DNA of 64,000 bases from Methanoregulaceae archaeon. Lineage in GTDB: Bacteria > Armatimonadota > Fimbriimonadia > Fimbriimonadales > Fimbriimonadaceae. The DNA lies in NCBI GenBank assembly GCA_020850325.1, contig JADZEW010000001.1, positions 62,001 through 126,000 of the forward strand, given 5' to 3'. The position numbers and the translations under genes are program-made. Of this stretch, positions 32,810 through 41,787 are shown piece after piece (the stretch's first letter is position 1; each line of letters begins with the position of its first letter). The notes below the pieces were generated by a model. The model ran no database searches. It was not told the origin of the DNA and saw only the letters and a list, made by a program, of their open reading frames with translations.

Positions 32810-34368
32810 GACTTCTGAGTCTGAGAGTAACCGGTCACAGGAAGCTGAGAGACCTGACCATCGATTTTTCAACGCAACTGACCACCGTCATGATCGGAGA
32901 GAACGGGACAGGTAAGTCGACCATCTTAGAGGTCATTGCGGATATCTTCAAGCGGCTCGACTTTCAGGAGTCTCCGCCAACATACGGTGTCGAACTCACC
33001 TACCGGATAAACAACGTGACAGTGAAGGTGTCGAACCCAGAGAGTAAGTGGGAGATACTGGTTGGGGAAGATGCTTGCAGCTTGACTCAGTTCGTGGCTC
33101 AGGAGTTACTACCTGACATGATCTTCGGCTACTACTCTGGAGACAACAATCGCCTCGAGAGCATCTTCGAGAGGCACCAGACTGACTACTATAAGTGGGT
33201 GAGGAGCTCAGCTTCTCAAGAACTCTTGGTGACTCCGCCAAAAGAGAGGCGACTCTTCTTTTGCCGGCCGATCCATGGCGTACTGGCACTCATCACCAGC
33301 TTTATGTTCCCAGACGATGCCATCCATGACGAGTACAAAGAACTTCTCAAGATAGAGGCGTTTCATCAGGCGCTCTTTTTGCTCCGGGAACCATGGTGGA
33401 CCAGAGGCTCCGTCGACAGTTTTTGGGGAGCGACTGGAAGACCAGCTGAGATAAGCAAGTGGCTGGAACAATGTTCCTTCTTTCCAATAGTCATCAAGTC
33501 CAAGGTTCGAGACGATTATCGAGCGTCTGGCAGTGATGAGGAGCAATATGCGCTCTTCTTAAATGGCCAGGACAGCCTGGACGCGCTTCTCACGAACTTT
33601 GCTGAAGTTAAGCAGAAGGAGCGCGTGGTCTTCGAGTCTTTAGAAAGTCTCGACATTTCCGGGCTGTATCGCTGGGTGCAGGTCTGGCTCTCCAAGCGTG
33701 ATGAGCAAACGGGTGAAGTAAGTTTCGGCGACCTTTCTGACGGAGAACGACAAGTGCTGATGGTCTTGGGACTTCTGTGGGTCTCGACGGGCAGGAACAC
33801 GCTGTTCCTCTTGGATGAGCCTGATACTCATTTGAACCCTGCATGGCAACTCCGTTACTTGGATCTGATACAGAAGTGGGCTCGCTTCGACAAAGACAAC
33901 TGTCAAGTGATCATGGCGACCCACAATCCCCTCACGATTGCTTCCTTGAGCAGAGACGATGTAAGAGTCCTGGTCGAGCAGGATGGAGAGCTTCGAGCTT
34001 CAAGGCCCTTTACGGATCCCTTGGGTCTGGGTTTCTCCTCAATCCTTACAGAGGTCTTTGGACTACCATCGACGCTCGACTCCAAGACGCAAAAGGACAT
34101 TGATCGAAGAAATGAGCTTGCCAGGATAGGAGAACTCACTTCTGAACAGGAGATAGAGCTCGCGAATCTGAGTCAAAGACTAGACAAGCTTGGCTTCGCG
34201 TTCACGAGTCGAGAGCCGCTCTATAACGAGTTCTTGCGCGCTTGGAACGACGTACGATACCAAAGGACAGCCGGGCGATCGCCTGAGGAACTTGCCAATC
34301 GGAGAAAGGCGATGACGGCTCTGATCAAGCAGTTAACAACTCCGGAGGTGCCGGTTGATCCACATTAA
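32806..34368 (+). CDS. PtuA-like ABC-type/AAA ATPase (Septu-like defence)
   Basis: A 520-aa SMC/ABC-class ATPase. Walker A is MIGENGTGKST near residue 30, the signature motif is DLSDGERQV, Walker B is LFLLDEPDTHLNP, and the H-switch is VIMATHNP. This is the layout of PtuA and related OLD/RloC ATPases that arm a nuclease partner. The next gene encodes an HNH protein overlapping by 14 bp, the PtuA-PtuB order of Septu systems. Both genes continue the hsdRMS operon without a gap. Assignment to Septu rather than another ATPase-HNH pair is inferred from gene order. Confidence 0.75.
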   Translation: MRLLSLRVTGHRKLRDLTIDFSTQLTTVMIGENGTGKSTILEVIADIFKRLDFQESPPTYGVELTYRINNVTVKVSNPESKWEILVGEDACSLTQFVAQELLPDMIFGYYSGDNNRLESIFERHQTDYYKWVRSSASQELLVTPPKERRLFFCRPIHGVLALITSFMFPDDAIHDEYKELLKIEAFHQALFLLREPWWTRGSVDSFWGATGRPAEISKWLEQCSFFPIVIKSKVRDDYRASGSDEEQYALFLNGQDSLDALLTNFAEVKQKERVVFESLESLDISGLYRWVQVWLSKRDEQTGEVSFGDLSDGERQVLMVLGLLWVSTGRNTLFLLDEPDTHLNPAWQLRYLDLIQKWARFDKDNCQVIMATHNPLTIASLSRDDVRVLVEQDGELRASRPFTDPLGLGFSSILTEVFGLPSTLDSKTQKDIDRRNELARIGELTSEQEIELANLSQRLDKLGFAFTSREPLYNEFLRAWNDVRYQRTAGRSPEELANRRKAMTALIKQLTTPEVPVDPH

Positions 34369-35176
34369 GGTTGATCCCAACATCATTCCGGCCGAAGTGC
34401 TCAAAGCTGCCCAGCACGCCGCAGAGAGCTTAGAGAAAGAGCCCGAGGAGAATCGGACGGACTTTATCAAGAAGCGATCTCACATCTGGTCAGCTTTCAA
34501 AGAGAGTCTGAGAGTGATGTCGCATGGGAAGTGCTGGTATTCCGAAGCGAGAGAGTCTCAGTCCTTCATGGCTGTCGACCATTTTCGCCCAAAGAACGCC
34601 GCCAAGCGCTCTGAGACTGAAGAAGACAAGCCGGGTTATCAGTGGTTAGCCTTTGATTGGGCCAACTACCGTCTCGCAGCAGACTGCTCGAATACCGCAA
34701 CGTGGAGTGACACGGGAACTCTCGATGGCAAGAACGAGTGGTTTCCCCTCTTGGGTGGGAGTCCAAAGGCGACTTGGGCGGAACGGTGTGTAAGTGACGA
34801 GAAGCCACTTCTCATTGATCCTACCAATGAGGAGGATGTTAGGCTCGTAGACGTAGCCGAAGACGGACTGATCGTACCCACCAAGTCAACGGTGGGTACC
34901 GCTGCCTATCGGGTCAAAGAGTCGGCTCGGATCCTCGGTCTGAATCATGGTCGCATCAAGGAGGCGAGAGTCCGAAAAATGCGGGAAATTAATGAGTGGC
35001 TCAATGTCTTGGAGGATCTTGCTGTATTGGGTCAATCGCTCCCACCGGATCGTGCTGACCTCCTGCCAGTAGCCAAGGTTGAGGAACTAGTGCGGTCCGC
35101 ATGTCGTCCGGAATCTGAGTTCTCACTCGCTGCAAGGAAGACTGTCGAGAGTCGTTATCCCGCGCTTCTAAGATAA
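34355..35176 (+). CDS. PtuB-like HNH endonuclease
   Basis: A 273-aa HNH-fold nuclease candidate. GKCWYSEARES, AVDHFRPKNAAK (His of the beta-beta-alpha metal site) and FDWANYRLAADC (Asn and the following helix) stand in the order seen in PtuB-type proteins. The usual CxxC zinc pair (CxYCE) is CWYSE here, so one cysteine is replaced by serine. I believe related CWYxE variants exist, but cannot verify that here. The TTG start 34355 is chosen because GGAGG lies 6 nt upstream. As the effector of the ATPase-nuclease pair it should cut DNA when the system senses infection. Confidence 0.7.
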   Translation: MIHIKVDPNIIPAEVLKAAQHAAESLEKEPEENRTDFIKKRSHIWSAFKESLRVMSHGKCWYSEARESQSFMAVDHFRPKNAAKRSETEEDKPGYQWLAFDWANYRLAADCSNTATWSDTGTLDGKNEWFPLLGGSPKATWAERCVSDEKPLLIDPTNEEDVRLVDVAEDGLIVPTKSTVGTAAYRVKESARILGLNHGRIKEARVRKMREINEWLNVLEDLAVLGQSLPPDRADLLPVAKVEELVRSACRPESEFSLAARKTVESRYPALLR

Positions 35177-35234
35177 CTGGTGGTCTTGGCGGCTAGGGCG
35201 GGCATTTGTAGCATCTGCCCGATGAGACCAATGG

Positions 35235-36251
35235 CTAGTCACCTTCGAGCACGACGGTCCAGATACGCTTGAGGGGCAGTTCGGCACGGATCTCGTCGCT
35301 CAGTCGGTCGTAGTGGTCGAGCACAGCCGTCACCAGGTCATCGCTGCTCCACAGGCGGATCTCGAAGAACTGCCGGCTGGTCTCCTTGATCACGGTTCCC
35401 TTGAATCCGCCCCAAGCAATTACCATGCCGTGATCTGCACCGAACGACTTCATCACGCCCTGCAACTCCCGAACGACCTTGACATCGATGGGCGACTGTT
35501 CCGACTTCACCTGCACCACGAGTCTCGGCGGGTCGAATCCCAACGGACCTGAACCGGCCACAACGTCGACCCCACCGTCGGGCCCGGCGGGCGACGTCAC
35601 CGTTCGATAGCCTTGGGCTTCGAGCACCGCCGCCACGAGCCTGGACAGGCCATGACCCTTGAACCTCGCGTAGATCAACCCACGAATCTGCTCTCGCACG
35701 ACGGTCTCGAGATCAACGTCAACACCATCAGCGTCGGGGTCGTCCTGCCCAACAACGGGTGAGACCAAGGTGGCGTCCTTACCATCGAGCAGGGCGTGGA
35801 TCCGCACCTCGGCATCGTTTCTCCAGATGCGGCAGACCGTCATGAACGCACCGAGCGAATAGAGAATGTCCTGAGGAATCGAGCTCCGCGGCACTTCCTT
35901 GATCCACTCGACAGGCAGTTGGTTCTGCGCATCGTTTGGTGCGTCCGCCGCAAACTTGTACTTGCCGGTCACCCGCCCGAAAGCAACAAAGGGACGCGAC
36001 TTGAGTGGCAGCGCGACGATATCGCCCGGCTTGATGTCGTTCACAAAGGGCCAGACCTGGCTATTCCAGTTGATCAGGGTTTTGGGCTTGAGGTCCGGCC
36101 AAACTTCTTGAAGCCGCGTGAGGAGTGCGGTCTTGCTTCCGATCCCTGAGAGGTCACCAAGATCCGACCAGCCAGCGACAACGACACCCTTCTCCAGGGC
36201 GAGGTTCTCGTGCTCGCCCGACTTCCCCGCCCGCACCAACCAAACTGCCAC
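35235..36251 (-). CDS. Mrr-type restriction endonuclease
   Basis: The C-terminal Mrr_cat domain has GYRTVTSPAGPDGGVDVVAG (catalytic Asp) and RLVVQVKSEQSP (Gln-x-Lys), a PD-(D/E)xK variant. About 190 N-terminal residues (VWLVRAGKSGEHENLALEKG, LPLKSRPFVAFGRVTG) form a separate, probably DNA- or base-reading module. Mrr enzymes cut modified DNA. I use the GTG 36251, because the longer ORF to 36323 would overlap the divergent VRR-NUC gene. It converges on the ptuB-like gene, 58 bp apart. Confidence 0.8.
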   Translation of the reverse strand: MAVWLVRAGKSGEHENLALEKGVVVAGWSDLGDLSGIGSKTALLTRLQEVWPDLKPKTLINWNSQVWPFVNDIKPGDIVALPLKSRPFVAFGRVTGKYKFAADAPNDAQNQLPVEWIKEVPRSSIPQDILYSLGAFMTVCRIWRNDAEVRIHALLDGKDATLVSPVVGQDDPDADGVDVDLETVVREQIRGLIYARFKGHGLSRLVAAVLEAQGYRTVTSPAGPDGGVDVVAGSGPLGFDPPRLVVQVKSEQSPIDVKVVRELQGVMKSFGADHGMVIAWGGFKGTVIKETSRQFFEIRLWSSDDLVTAVLDHYDRLSDEIRAELPLKRIWTVVLEGD

Positions 36252-36268
36252 GGGTGTTATGCTACCGG

Positions 36269-36805
36269 ATGGTTGACCGTTCCGAAGCTCACTTCCGCAA
36301 GCCAGGTGGTTTCTTTGGCGCACGGGTAGGCTGGCACGTGCACACCTTTGAGCTGGCCCATGTGAAGTGGTGGAACAAGCAACTGATCCTTGTCGATGGC
36401 GCGCCTACGGTGGCTGAGCTGGGTGTCCTTGCCGTCAGCCTCAGAAAAGACGAACGCGGGGTCTGGTTGAATGCTTCGAGTCGCAAATGGATGAACCGAC
36501 CGAGCGGAAAGCACACAGGCGTCATCGGGTTAGCAAGAGATGCTAGCAAGCCAAGTGGGTTCTCGACGATCCGTGCGCCCATTCCAGAGGCGGTCATCGA
36601 GAGGCTTATCGTGATCTACTCCCACGCGGGCATTGCCCGAGGGTGCCCGGACCTAGTTCTTTGGGATGAAAGGGTGAGGCGGATTCGCTTGATTGAAGTC
36701 AAGTGTCCGCTCTGGGATCGTCTGTCAGCCGACCAGGTTTCATTTCTCAACGTCGCGCGAGCGCTCGGCATCGACGTCGAGATCCGCGAGTGGCGTCCTT
36801 CTTGA
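36269..36805 (+). CDS. VRR-NUC domain nuclease (178 aa)
   Basis: The C-terminus has GCPDLVLWDERVRRIRLIEVKCP, then LSADQVSFLNVARALGIDVEI: the PD, ExK and QxxF elements of the VRR-NUC fold. The first ~100 residues are unassigned (RKPGGFFGARVGWHVHTFEL). The ATG 36269 is chosen; the longer track ORF overlaps the divergent Mrr-type gene. Only 17 bp separate the two start codons, so their promoters must overlap the opposite genes. VRR-NUC proteins are phage, plasmid and repair nucleases; this is probably another defence or mobility gene of the island. Confidence 0.8.
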   Translation: MVDRSEAHFRKPGGFFGARVGWHVHTFELAHVKWWNKQLILVDGAPTVAELGVLAVSLRKDERGVWLNASSRKWMNRPSGKHTGVIGLARDASKPSGFSTIRAPIPEAVIERLIVIYSHAGIARGCPDLVLWDERVRRIRLIEVKCPLWDRLSADQVSFLNVARALGIDVEIREWRPS

Positions 36806-36977
36806 TGGTAGGTCGATCCGCGACGGCGGTCATCCGGAAGGCGCAGCCAAACCCCCGACAAATCGGCCGTCAGGTTCAACGCAATTTATACTTAAATTTA
36901 CACTTCCATCGCATTCAAGGCCTTCCGCGGCTCTTCTTTTAGGTTCAAATAGCCGACTAAAATGCCCTTCCCGGTGA

Positions 36978-37022
36978 TTTGTAAACAGCGGGTCGCGGGT
37001 TCGAATCCTGTCACCGGCTCCA
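36978..37022 (+). other. Attachment-site scar: 3' half of tRNA-Thr(TGT)
   Basis: The 45 bases read as the second half of a tRNA: anticodon loop TTTGTAA (anticodon TGT), 3' stem ACAGC, variable loop GGGTC, T-arm GCGGG-TTCGAAT-CCTGT, acceptor CACCGGC, discriminator T, and CCA. The bases before it do not pair as the other half of an anticodon stem, and no D-arm is present. This is the usual duplicated att segment left when an island integrates into a tRNA gene, with the intact tRNA expected at the other end, left of the window. The stretch 36806-36977 before it is AT-richer and gene-free. Confidence 0.8.
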
Positions 37023-37127
37023 GTTCACTTACACGTCACCTCTCCTCACCGAGTTTATGCTTGGGGTTTATCCTCCGGAGCCACTCGCCCTAGCTCATCC
37101 TTCACGACCTCGCGTACACTGAAATCC

Positions 37128-37766
37128 ATGCTCGCCGCCGTCGCATTAGTCGCGCTCTCCCAAACCCCCACCCTCAATACACCTCCCAAAGACTTCATCG
37201 CTCTGTTCAACGGCAAGGACCTCAGCGGATGGAAAGGCTTAGTCGCGTCCCCGCCCGAGCGGGCCAAGATGACCCCCGAATCCCTCAAGCAGAAGCAAGC
37301 CGAAGCCGACGAGCGGATGAGGGCGCACTGGCGCGTCGAGGACGGTGCCCTCGTTTTTGATGGCAAGGGCGACAGCCTCTGCACGGCCAAGGACTACGGC
37401 GACTTCGAACTGTTGGTCGACTGGAAGATCCTCAAAGACGGGGACAGCGGCATCTACCTGCGAGGCTCGCCTCAGGTGCAGATCTGGGACAACCCGCTCG
37501 GCTCGGGAGCCTTTTACAACAACCAGAAGAACCCATCGAATCCGCTGGTCAAGGCAGACAGGCCGATTGGCGAGTGGAACACGTTCCGCATCCGCATGGT
37601 CGGCGAGCGCGTCAGCGTTTGGCTGAATGACACGCTCGTCACGGACAATGTAGTGATGGAGAACTACTGGGAGCGCGACAAGCCTATCTATCCGCGGGGC
37701 CAAATCGAACTGCAAAATCACGGCAACACCCTGTGGTTCCGCAACGTGTTCATCCGCGAACTCTAA
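37128..37766 (+). CDS. DUF1080 (3-keto-disaccharide hydrolase-like) secreted protein
   Basis: A 212-aa protein with a short N-terminal hydrophobic signal (MLAAVALVALSQTP), then the DUF1080 opening FIALFNGKDLSGWKG. Later blocks ALVFDGKGDSLCTAKDYGDF, DWKILKDGDSGIYLRGSPQVQIWD and the closing IELQNHGNTLWFRNVFI define the lectin-like beta-sandwich. Such proteins are secreted and linked to 3-keto-glycoside or glycan breakdown in Planctomycetes, Verrucomicrobia and Armatimonadota. It is the first gene outside the island and stands alone. Confidence 0.85.
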   Translation: MLAAVALVALSQTPTLNTPPKDFIALFNGKDLSGWKGLVASPPERAKMTPESLKQKQAEADERMRAHWRVEDGALVFDGKGDSLCTAKDYGDFELLVDWKILKDGDSGIYLRGSPQVQIWDNPLGSGAFYNNQKNPSNPLVKADRPIGEWNTFRIRMVGERVSVWLNDTLVTDNVVMENYWERDKPIYPRGQIELQNHGNTLWFRNVFIREL

Positions 37767-37840
37767 ATCACGACTCTGCCCACCCCACAAGGGCCCACTC
37801 TCGCCATCTCGATTCGAGTATGTTAAGAACTCGTTAAGGG

Positions 37841-38908
37841 ATGGTTATGAACGTCGACAGTTGGGTTCTTAGAGCGGGCGGATTCGGATTGATCATGGGG
37901 CTAACGGCGTGCTCATCGGCACAGGGAAAGCCTGACCCCGGCAAGTTCTCGGGCGTCCTGTTCGGGGACCTGTACTCGGTGGGTTCGCACAATACGGGCC
38001 GACCCGACGGACGCGAGGGCTGGTTCAACCGCCGATTCAACCTCTCTTACGACCGCAAACTCGACGCCGCATGGAGCATGCGGTTGCGGGTTGAGTTTGG
38101 CGACACCGGAAGCGGCGGCCACGGCACAAACTTGTTCTCCTCTGAACACTCAGTGGATCCGTTCATGAAGGACGCTTGGCTGCGATATGCCGCGAACGGG
38201 CACAAGATCAACTTTGGCTTGATCCCAACCCCAACCTACGAGGCCAACGAAGACAAGCTCAACTATCGCCCCATTGAGAAAACCCCCGTCGACCTGTGGC
38301 GTATGGGCTCCTCGCGCGACAAAGGCATGTCCGTCGCCGGCCCCATCGACGCCCAGAAGAAGTTCGATTACACCCTCATGGTCGGCGACGGAAGCGGGAC
38401 CAAGTCCAGCAAGTCCGGCTTGCACACCCTTTACGGGCGAATCGGCTACAAGCTCAGTCCGCAGGTCTACCTCAACGTCTATGCCGATTCCTGGAAGCGA
38501 GATCGCGGGGTTCGCTGGCAGACAACGATGGCCGAGGTCTTCCACAATACGCCCACCACAAAGGTCGGCCTTAGCGTGGTCAACCAGCGCCGCACGCAGC
38601 CGGGACGCGCCGCGGTCGACGTCGATGTGATCTCGCTCTATGGCGAGGCGAAACTCACCGAGCGAATGAGCCCCTATGCGCGGATCGATGTCGTTGGCGA
38701 CGCATTGCCTGATGCCGATCGGATCGCTTACTACCGGATGTCCAAAGACGGCAAGCCGACGCTGTTTCAAGCGGGTCTGCGCTACCGAGTTCACGATAAT
38801 CTCGAGTTGGTGCCCAACGTCACCTTCGTCAGCTACCGCCGCGGCCCCACTGGAGTCACCCCGTCGCAAGACGTGATCTTCCGTTTAACGTTTAGTCTCA
38901 AGTTCTAG
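37841..38908 (+). CDS. Porin-like outer-membrane beta-barrel protein
   Basis: A 355-aa protein with a signal peptide (ends near LTACSSAQG). The repeated pattern of alternating polar and aromatic strands (FNRRFNLSYDRKL, MRLRVEFGD, LYGRIGYKLSPQVYLNVYADSW) closes with VIFRLTFSLKF, a terminal aromatic beta-signal. This suits a phosphate-selective-porin-type barrel, though the exact family is unclear. It would imply a diderm cell envelope. The stop overlaps the convergent 681-aa gene by 4 bp. Confidence 0.65.
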   Translation: MVMNVDSWVLRAGGFGLIMGLTACSSAQGKPDPGKFSGVLFGDLYSVGSHNTGRPDGREGWFNRRFNLSYDRKLDAAWSMRLRVEFGDTGSGGHGTNLFSSEHSVDPFMKDAWLRYAANGHKINFGLIPTPTYEANEDKLNYRPIEKTPVDLWRMGSSRDKGMSVAGPIDAQKKFDYTLMVGDGSGTKSSKSGLHTLYGRIGYKLSPQVYLNVYADSWKRDRGVRWQTTMAEVFHNTPTTKVGLSVVNQRRTQPGRAAVDVDVISLYGEAKLTERMSPYARIDVVGDALPDADRIAYYRMSKDGKPTLFQAGLRYRVHDNLELVPNVTFVSYRRGPTGVTPSQDVIFRLTFSLKF

Positions 38909-40932
38909 GGCGTCAACGTCAACGTTTGTGTCCGAAGCACGGGTCCACGGTGGGCAACGAGCGTCACGTTGATCGTCGACGTCACGTCGGTTGTCGCGAA
39001 ACTGAGATTCCTCGTATTCGTGCCCACTGGCACAGCGGTGCTCGAGGGCAAGACGACCAGCCCGGGCGCACCGGAGATCAGAGAAATGCTGTAGCCACCC
39101 GTCGGAGCGAGTGCGTTCAGCGTGACGGTCAGCGACCCGTTCTGCCCGCCGACGACGCTGGATGATCCGAGCGTAAACGTCGACAGCGCGGGTGCATTGA
39201 CGGCCATAAAGGCGGTCCGGGTGACGCTGTTGCGAGTTGCCGAGATGACGATGCCCGTGTTTGCGGAGACCGGGTTCGTCGAGATCACGAACGGGGCGGT
39301 CGAGAGCGTGGCGGGGATCGTGACGGTGGAGGGCACGGACGCCGCCGCGTTGCCCGAACTCAAGTTGACCAACCACCCTCCGGTCGGCGCATCGCCGGCG
39401 ATGGTCACGGTTCCTTGAGTCGAAGTCCCTCCCGTCACCTGAACCGGACTGACGACCAACGTCGAAAGGAGGGGCGGCAACAAGGTGACGGCCTTCTGGG
39501 TGATGTATCCCACATGCCGAACATTGACCGTCGCGACCTTGGTCGAGGTTACGCCGAGGGTGTTGATGGGCACGGTGGTGCCGGTGCTTCCGAGAGGCAG
39601 GTTGACGCTGGTGGGTACGGGAAGTTCAACTGCGTTGGAGAACAACAGAACGGGCAAGTTGGCGACCGGGGTGGGTCGAGTCAACAGGACTTGAAGCAGG
39701 ACCGAGTTGCCGCCAATGACGCTCGTGCGGTCGAACCCGACGAGCAGGCCCTGCAACACATAGAGGTCTTCCGCGCTGCTGAGCAGGACGTTCCCAGTTG
39801 GGGTGACATCGAGGTCGGTGGGTAAGGAACTGACTCCAGTGATCACGTGTTCCCAGAGAAGTGCACCGGTTGACGGGTCGCGCCGTTCGATCACGGTATC
39901 CATCCACGACTGTTGGGTGTCCCTTCGGCCGATGAGGATGTTGCCGCTGGCGTCCTGGTCTGCGAGCAAAAAGTAGAGTGATTGGTTGAATAAGTCGATT
40001 GACCAGCTTACGCCAGCCGCGCTCCGCCGCAAGATCCTATCGCCCTCACCAGATCCAAAGAACTGGAGAGCGATGATTGCGCTTCCATCAGCCTGCGGCA
40101 GGACCGCCTTCAGGCTGTCGAAGTCGTCTGCATTGATCGTCCATGCTGAGCCCGATCCGTCGCTGAGCTTTCCCCGGTAGAGCAAGACGTTCGATCCTCC
40201 GTTGACCAGGGTCCCATCGTAGCCAACCATCACGAGGCTCCCATAGACGTTCATGGTCCGGGCAGTCCGGGCCGCATAACCTGGGAAGGAGAGGGAGAGA
40301 TCGTAGTGGAGGCTCCCGGCGGCGTTTACGCGGATGAGCCGAGAGACGCTTCTGGTCGTGCCAGGACCGGCAACGTAAACGTGCCCCGAACCATCCATTG
40401 CCGACTGGTCTAACTCGGTGAGACTGGCTAGGGTGGTGGATCCCAAGTTGTTGCCCGTGGCGGCCGCTCGGCGGCGAGCCGTTCGGGTCGTGCCGTTGTC
40501 TTCGAGGGTGACAACTTGCGTTGCGGTGGCGTGAATCGCCTGAACCTCGACACCGTCCATGACATCGAACCACGCCATCGTCAAGTCGCCTGTCTCAAGC
40601 GCCATGATTCCTGAGCCGTCGGCACTCGTCAAACCCACATAGATCCTTCCACCTGCAAAGGACGGGGCTAGCGTCTTGGCGTTGCTCCCCGTGGCGAGCC
40701 ACCGAGACGCGTCGGCAAGCCGAACGCCGGTCGGCGAGTACTTGATCACATGGATCGAGTAGTTACCTCCGAAGGAGTCTGCACCGACCCAGAAAATACT
40801 CCCGTCGGCATCCACCGCCGTCTGTGAGTTCGTGAACCCAGGAGCAAATCCTCGCCAAGCGAGGGGGTCCTGCGCGCGCGTCAACAATGCGCATGCACAC
40901 AGGAAGACAAGAGCAGCGATGCGCAGAGGCAT
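38905..40932 (-). CDS. Large secreted repeat protein (PQQ-like N-terminus, Ig-like C-terminus)
   Basis: A protein of about 675 aa with a signal peptide (MPLRIAALVFLCACALLTRAQ). The N-terminal ~350 residues read like a recorder-type beta-propeller (DADGSIFWVGADSFGGNYSI, KYSPTGVRLADAS). The rest is four or so Ig-like modules with the recurring pattern VxGGxSxxxxVxLxxPAPxGGxxVxLSS. Similar long secreted proteins are common in Fimbriimonas-like genomes. Start at ATG 40932 with AAGG adjacent; a GTG 6 codons earlier is an alternative. Probably a surface or matrix protein. Confidence 0.65.
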   Translation of the reverse strand: MPLRIAALVFLCACALLTRAQDPLAWRGFAPGFTNSQTAVDADGSIFWVGADSFGGNYSIHVIKYSPTGVRLADASRWLATGSNAKTLAPSFAGGRIYVGLTSADGSGIMALETGDLTMAWFDVMDGVEVQAIHATATQVVTLEDNGTTRTARRRAAATGNNLGSTTLASLTELDQSAMDGSGHVYVAGPGTTRSVSRLIRVNAAGSLHYDLSLSFPGYAARTARTMNVYGSLVMVGYDGTLVNGGSNVLLYRGKLSDGSGSAWTINADDFDSLKAVLPQADGSAIIALQFFGSGEGDRILRRSAAGVSWSIDLFNQSLYFLLADQDASGNILIGRRDTQQSWMDTVIERRDPSTGALLWEHVITGVSSLPTDLDVTPTGNVLLSSAEDLYVLQGLLVGFDRTSVIGGNSVLLQVLLTRPTPVANLPVLLFSNAVELPVPTSVNLPLGSTGTTVPINTLGVTSTKVATVNVRHVGYITQKAVTLLPPLLSTLVVSPVQVTGGTSTQGTVTIAGDAPTGGWLVNLSSGNAAASVPSTVTIPATLSTAPFVISTNPVSANTGIVISATRNSVTRTAFMAVNAPALSTFTLGSSSVVGGQNGSLTVTLNALAPTGGYSISLISGAPGLVVLPSSTAVPVGTNTRNLSFATTDVTSTINVTLVAHRGPVLRTQTLTLTP

Positions 40933-40963
40933 CCTTACACTATAAACCACGCTTGTCTAGAAA

Positions 40964-41161
40964 TCAAGCGGACTGGGCGAGTTCGAAGCACACTTCCCGC
41001 TGAAGCCGGCCATCAGTTACTTCGGTGAGGTGCACGGCACTCAGGTGGGGCCGTTGGAGCATCGCGCCCAGATACGCCGCCAAGTCCTCGGCCTCCGCGC
41101 GGGTCAGCACGATCTTCAGGTCATTTAACTTGGCCGAGCTTTCGTAATCGAAGATCTGCAT
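40964..41161 (-). CDS. Small hypothetical protein (65 aa)
   Basis: Not recognised. The sequence MQIFDYESSAKLNDLKIVLT then RAEAEDLAAYLGAMLQRPHL is soluble, with a beta strand, helix and beta strand. It lies divergently next to the ECF sigma gene, and its start is 82 bp from that gene's likely ATG. It could be a regulator of it, but that is only a positional guess. Confidence 0.5.
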   Translation of the reverse strand: MQIFDYESSAKLNDLKIVLTRAEAEDLAAYLGAMLQRPHLSAVHLTEVTDGRLQREVCFELAQSA

Positions 41162-41243
41162 GTTTTCCGTGTCTCCTGCTTGGATGCAGGCTAAGACGCT
41201 GATCCTGCGCGATTGTTCAGTGCCGAAAGCGGTACAAAGATGT

Positions 41244-41750
41244 ATGCCCGTTGAAGCGTCCCGTTTCGAGAGCTTGGTGAATCAGCACAAAGACGCCGTG
41301 TATCGCCAGATGGCGCGGGTATGCGGCCACCGTGAAGATGCCGAAGATGCCCTTGCCACCGCACTCATGCACGCCTACAAGGCGCTACCCAAGCTTGAGT
41401 CGGACGAGGCATTTCGCAGCTGGCTTGGCACCATCGGGCGGCGGGTGTGCAGTCGCATGCGTCACCACCCCTCCATCGAGAACGCTTTGGAGCTTGCGGA
41501 CGAAGTCGGGCTCGCCCTCGGGAACGACCCCGGGTACGAAATGGCGGTTCTCAAGGGTTGCGTCAAAGACGCAGTGGATGCTCTCCCTGAGTCGTACCGG
41601 GTGGTTTACGAACGCTGCGAACTTGACGAGAAAACGGTGCCGGAAGCCGCGGATGAGCTCGGTCTCAGCGTTGCTGCGGTGAAGTCTAGGCTCCTACGCG
41701 CCCGGGCCATGGTCCGCGAGCAACTCGACCACTCGGTTTGCGCCCCGTGA
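41244..41750 (+). CDS. ECF-type RNA polymerase sigma factor (168 aa)
   Basis: Region 2 is ESLVNQHKDAVYRQMARVCGHREDAEDALATALMHAYKAL, ending in SWLGTIGRRVC. Region 4 is ALPESYRVVYERCELDEKTVPEAADELGLSVAAVKSRLLRARAMV. Its length is standard, unlike the island sigma factor. I start it at ATG 41244, where homology begins; the track start 41160 would add an unconserved 28 residues. No anti-sigma gene is adjacent apart from the small divergent ORF. Confidence 0.85.
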   Translation: MPVEASRFESLVNQHKDAVYRQMARVCGHREDAEDALATALMHAYKALPKLESDEAFRSWLGTIGRRVCSRMRHHPSIENALELADEVGLALGNDPGYEMAVLKGCVKDAVDALPESYRVVYERCELDEKTVPEAADELGLSVAAVKSRLLRARAMVREQLDHSVCAP

Positions 41751-41787
41751 ATCCTTTCTCGCCTTCGGGGGCTCTTAAGCCCTAGAC

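Noticed and set aside
36981-37010. GTAAACA-N15-GAATCC match to the bipartite promoter motif
   Set aside because: These bases are the anticodon-to-T-arm part of the tRNA-Thr fragment, so the match is chance.
38150-38869. 239-aa minus-strand ORF
   Set aside because: Shadow of the porin-like gene; composition is typical of an antisense frame.
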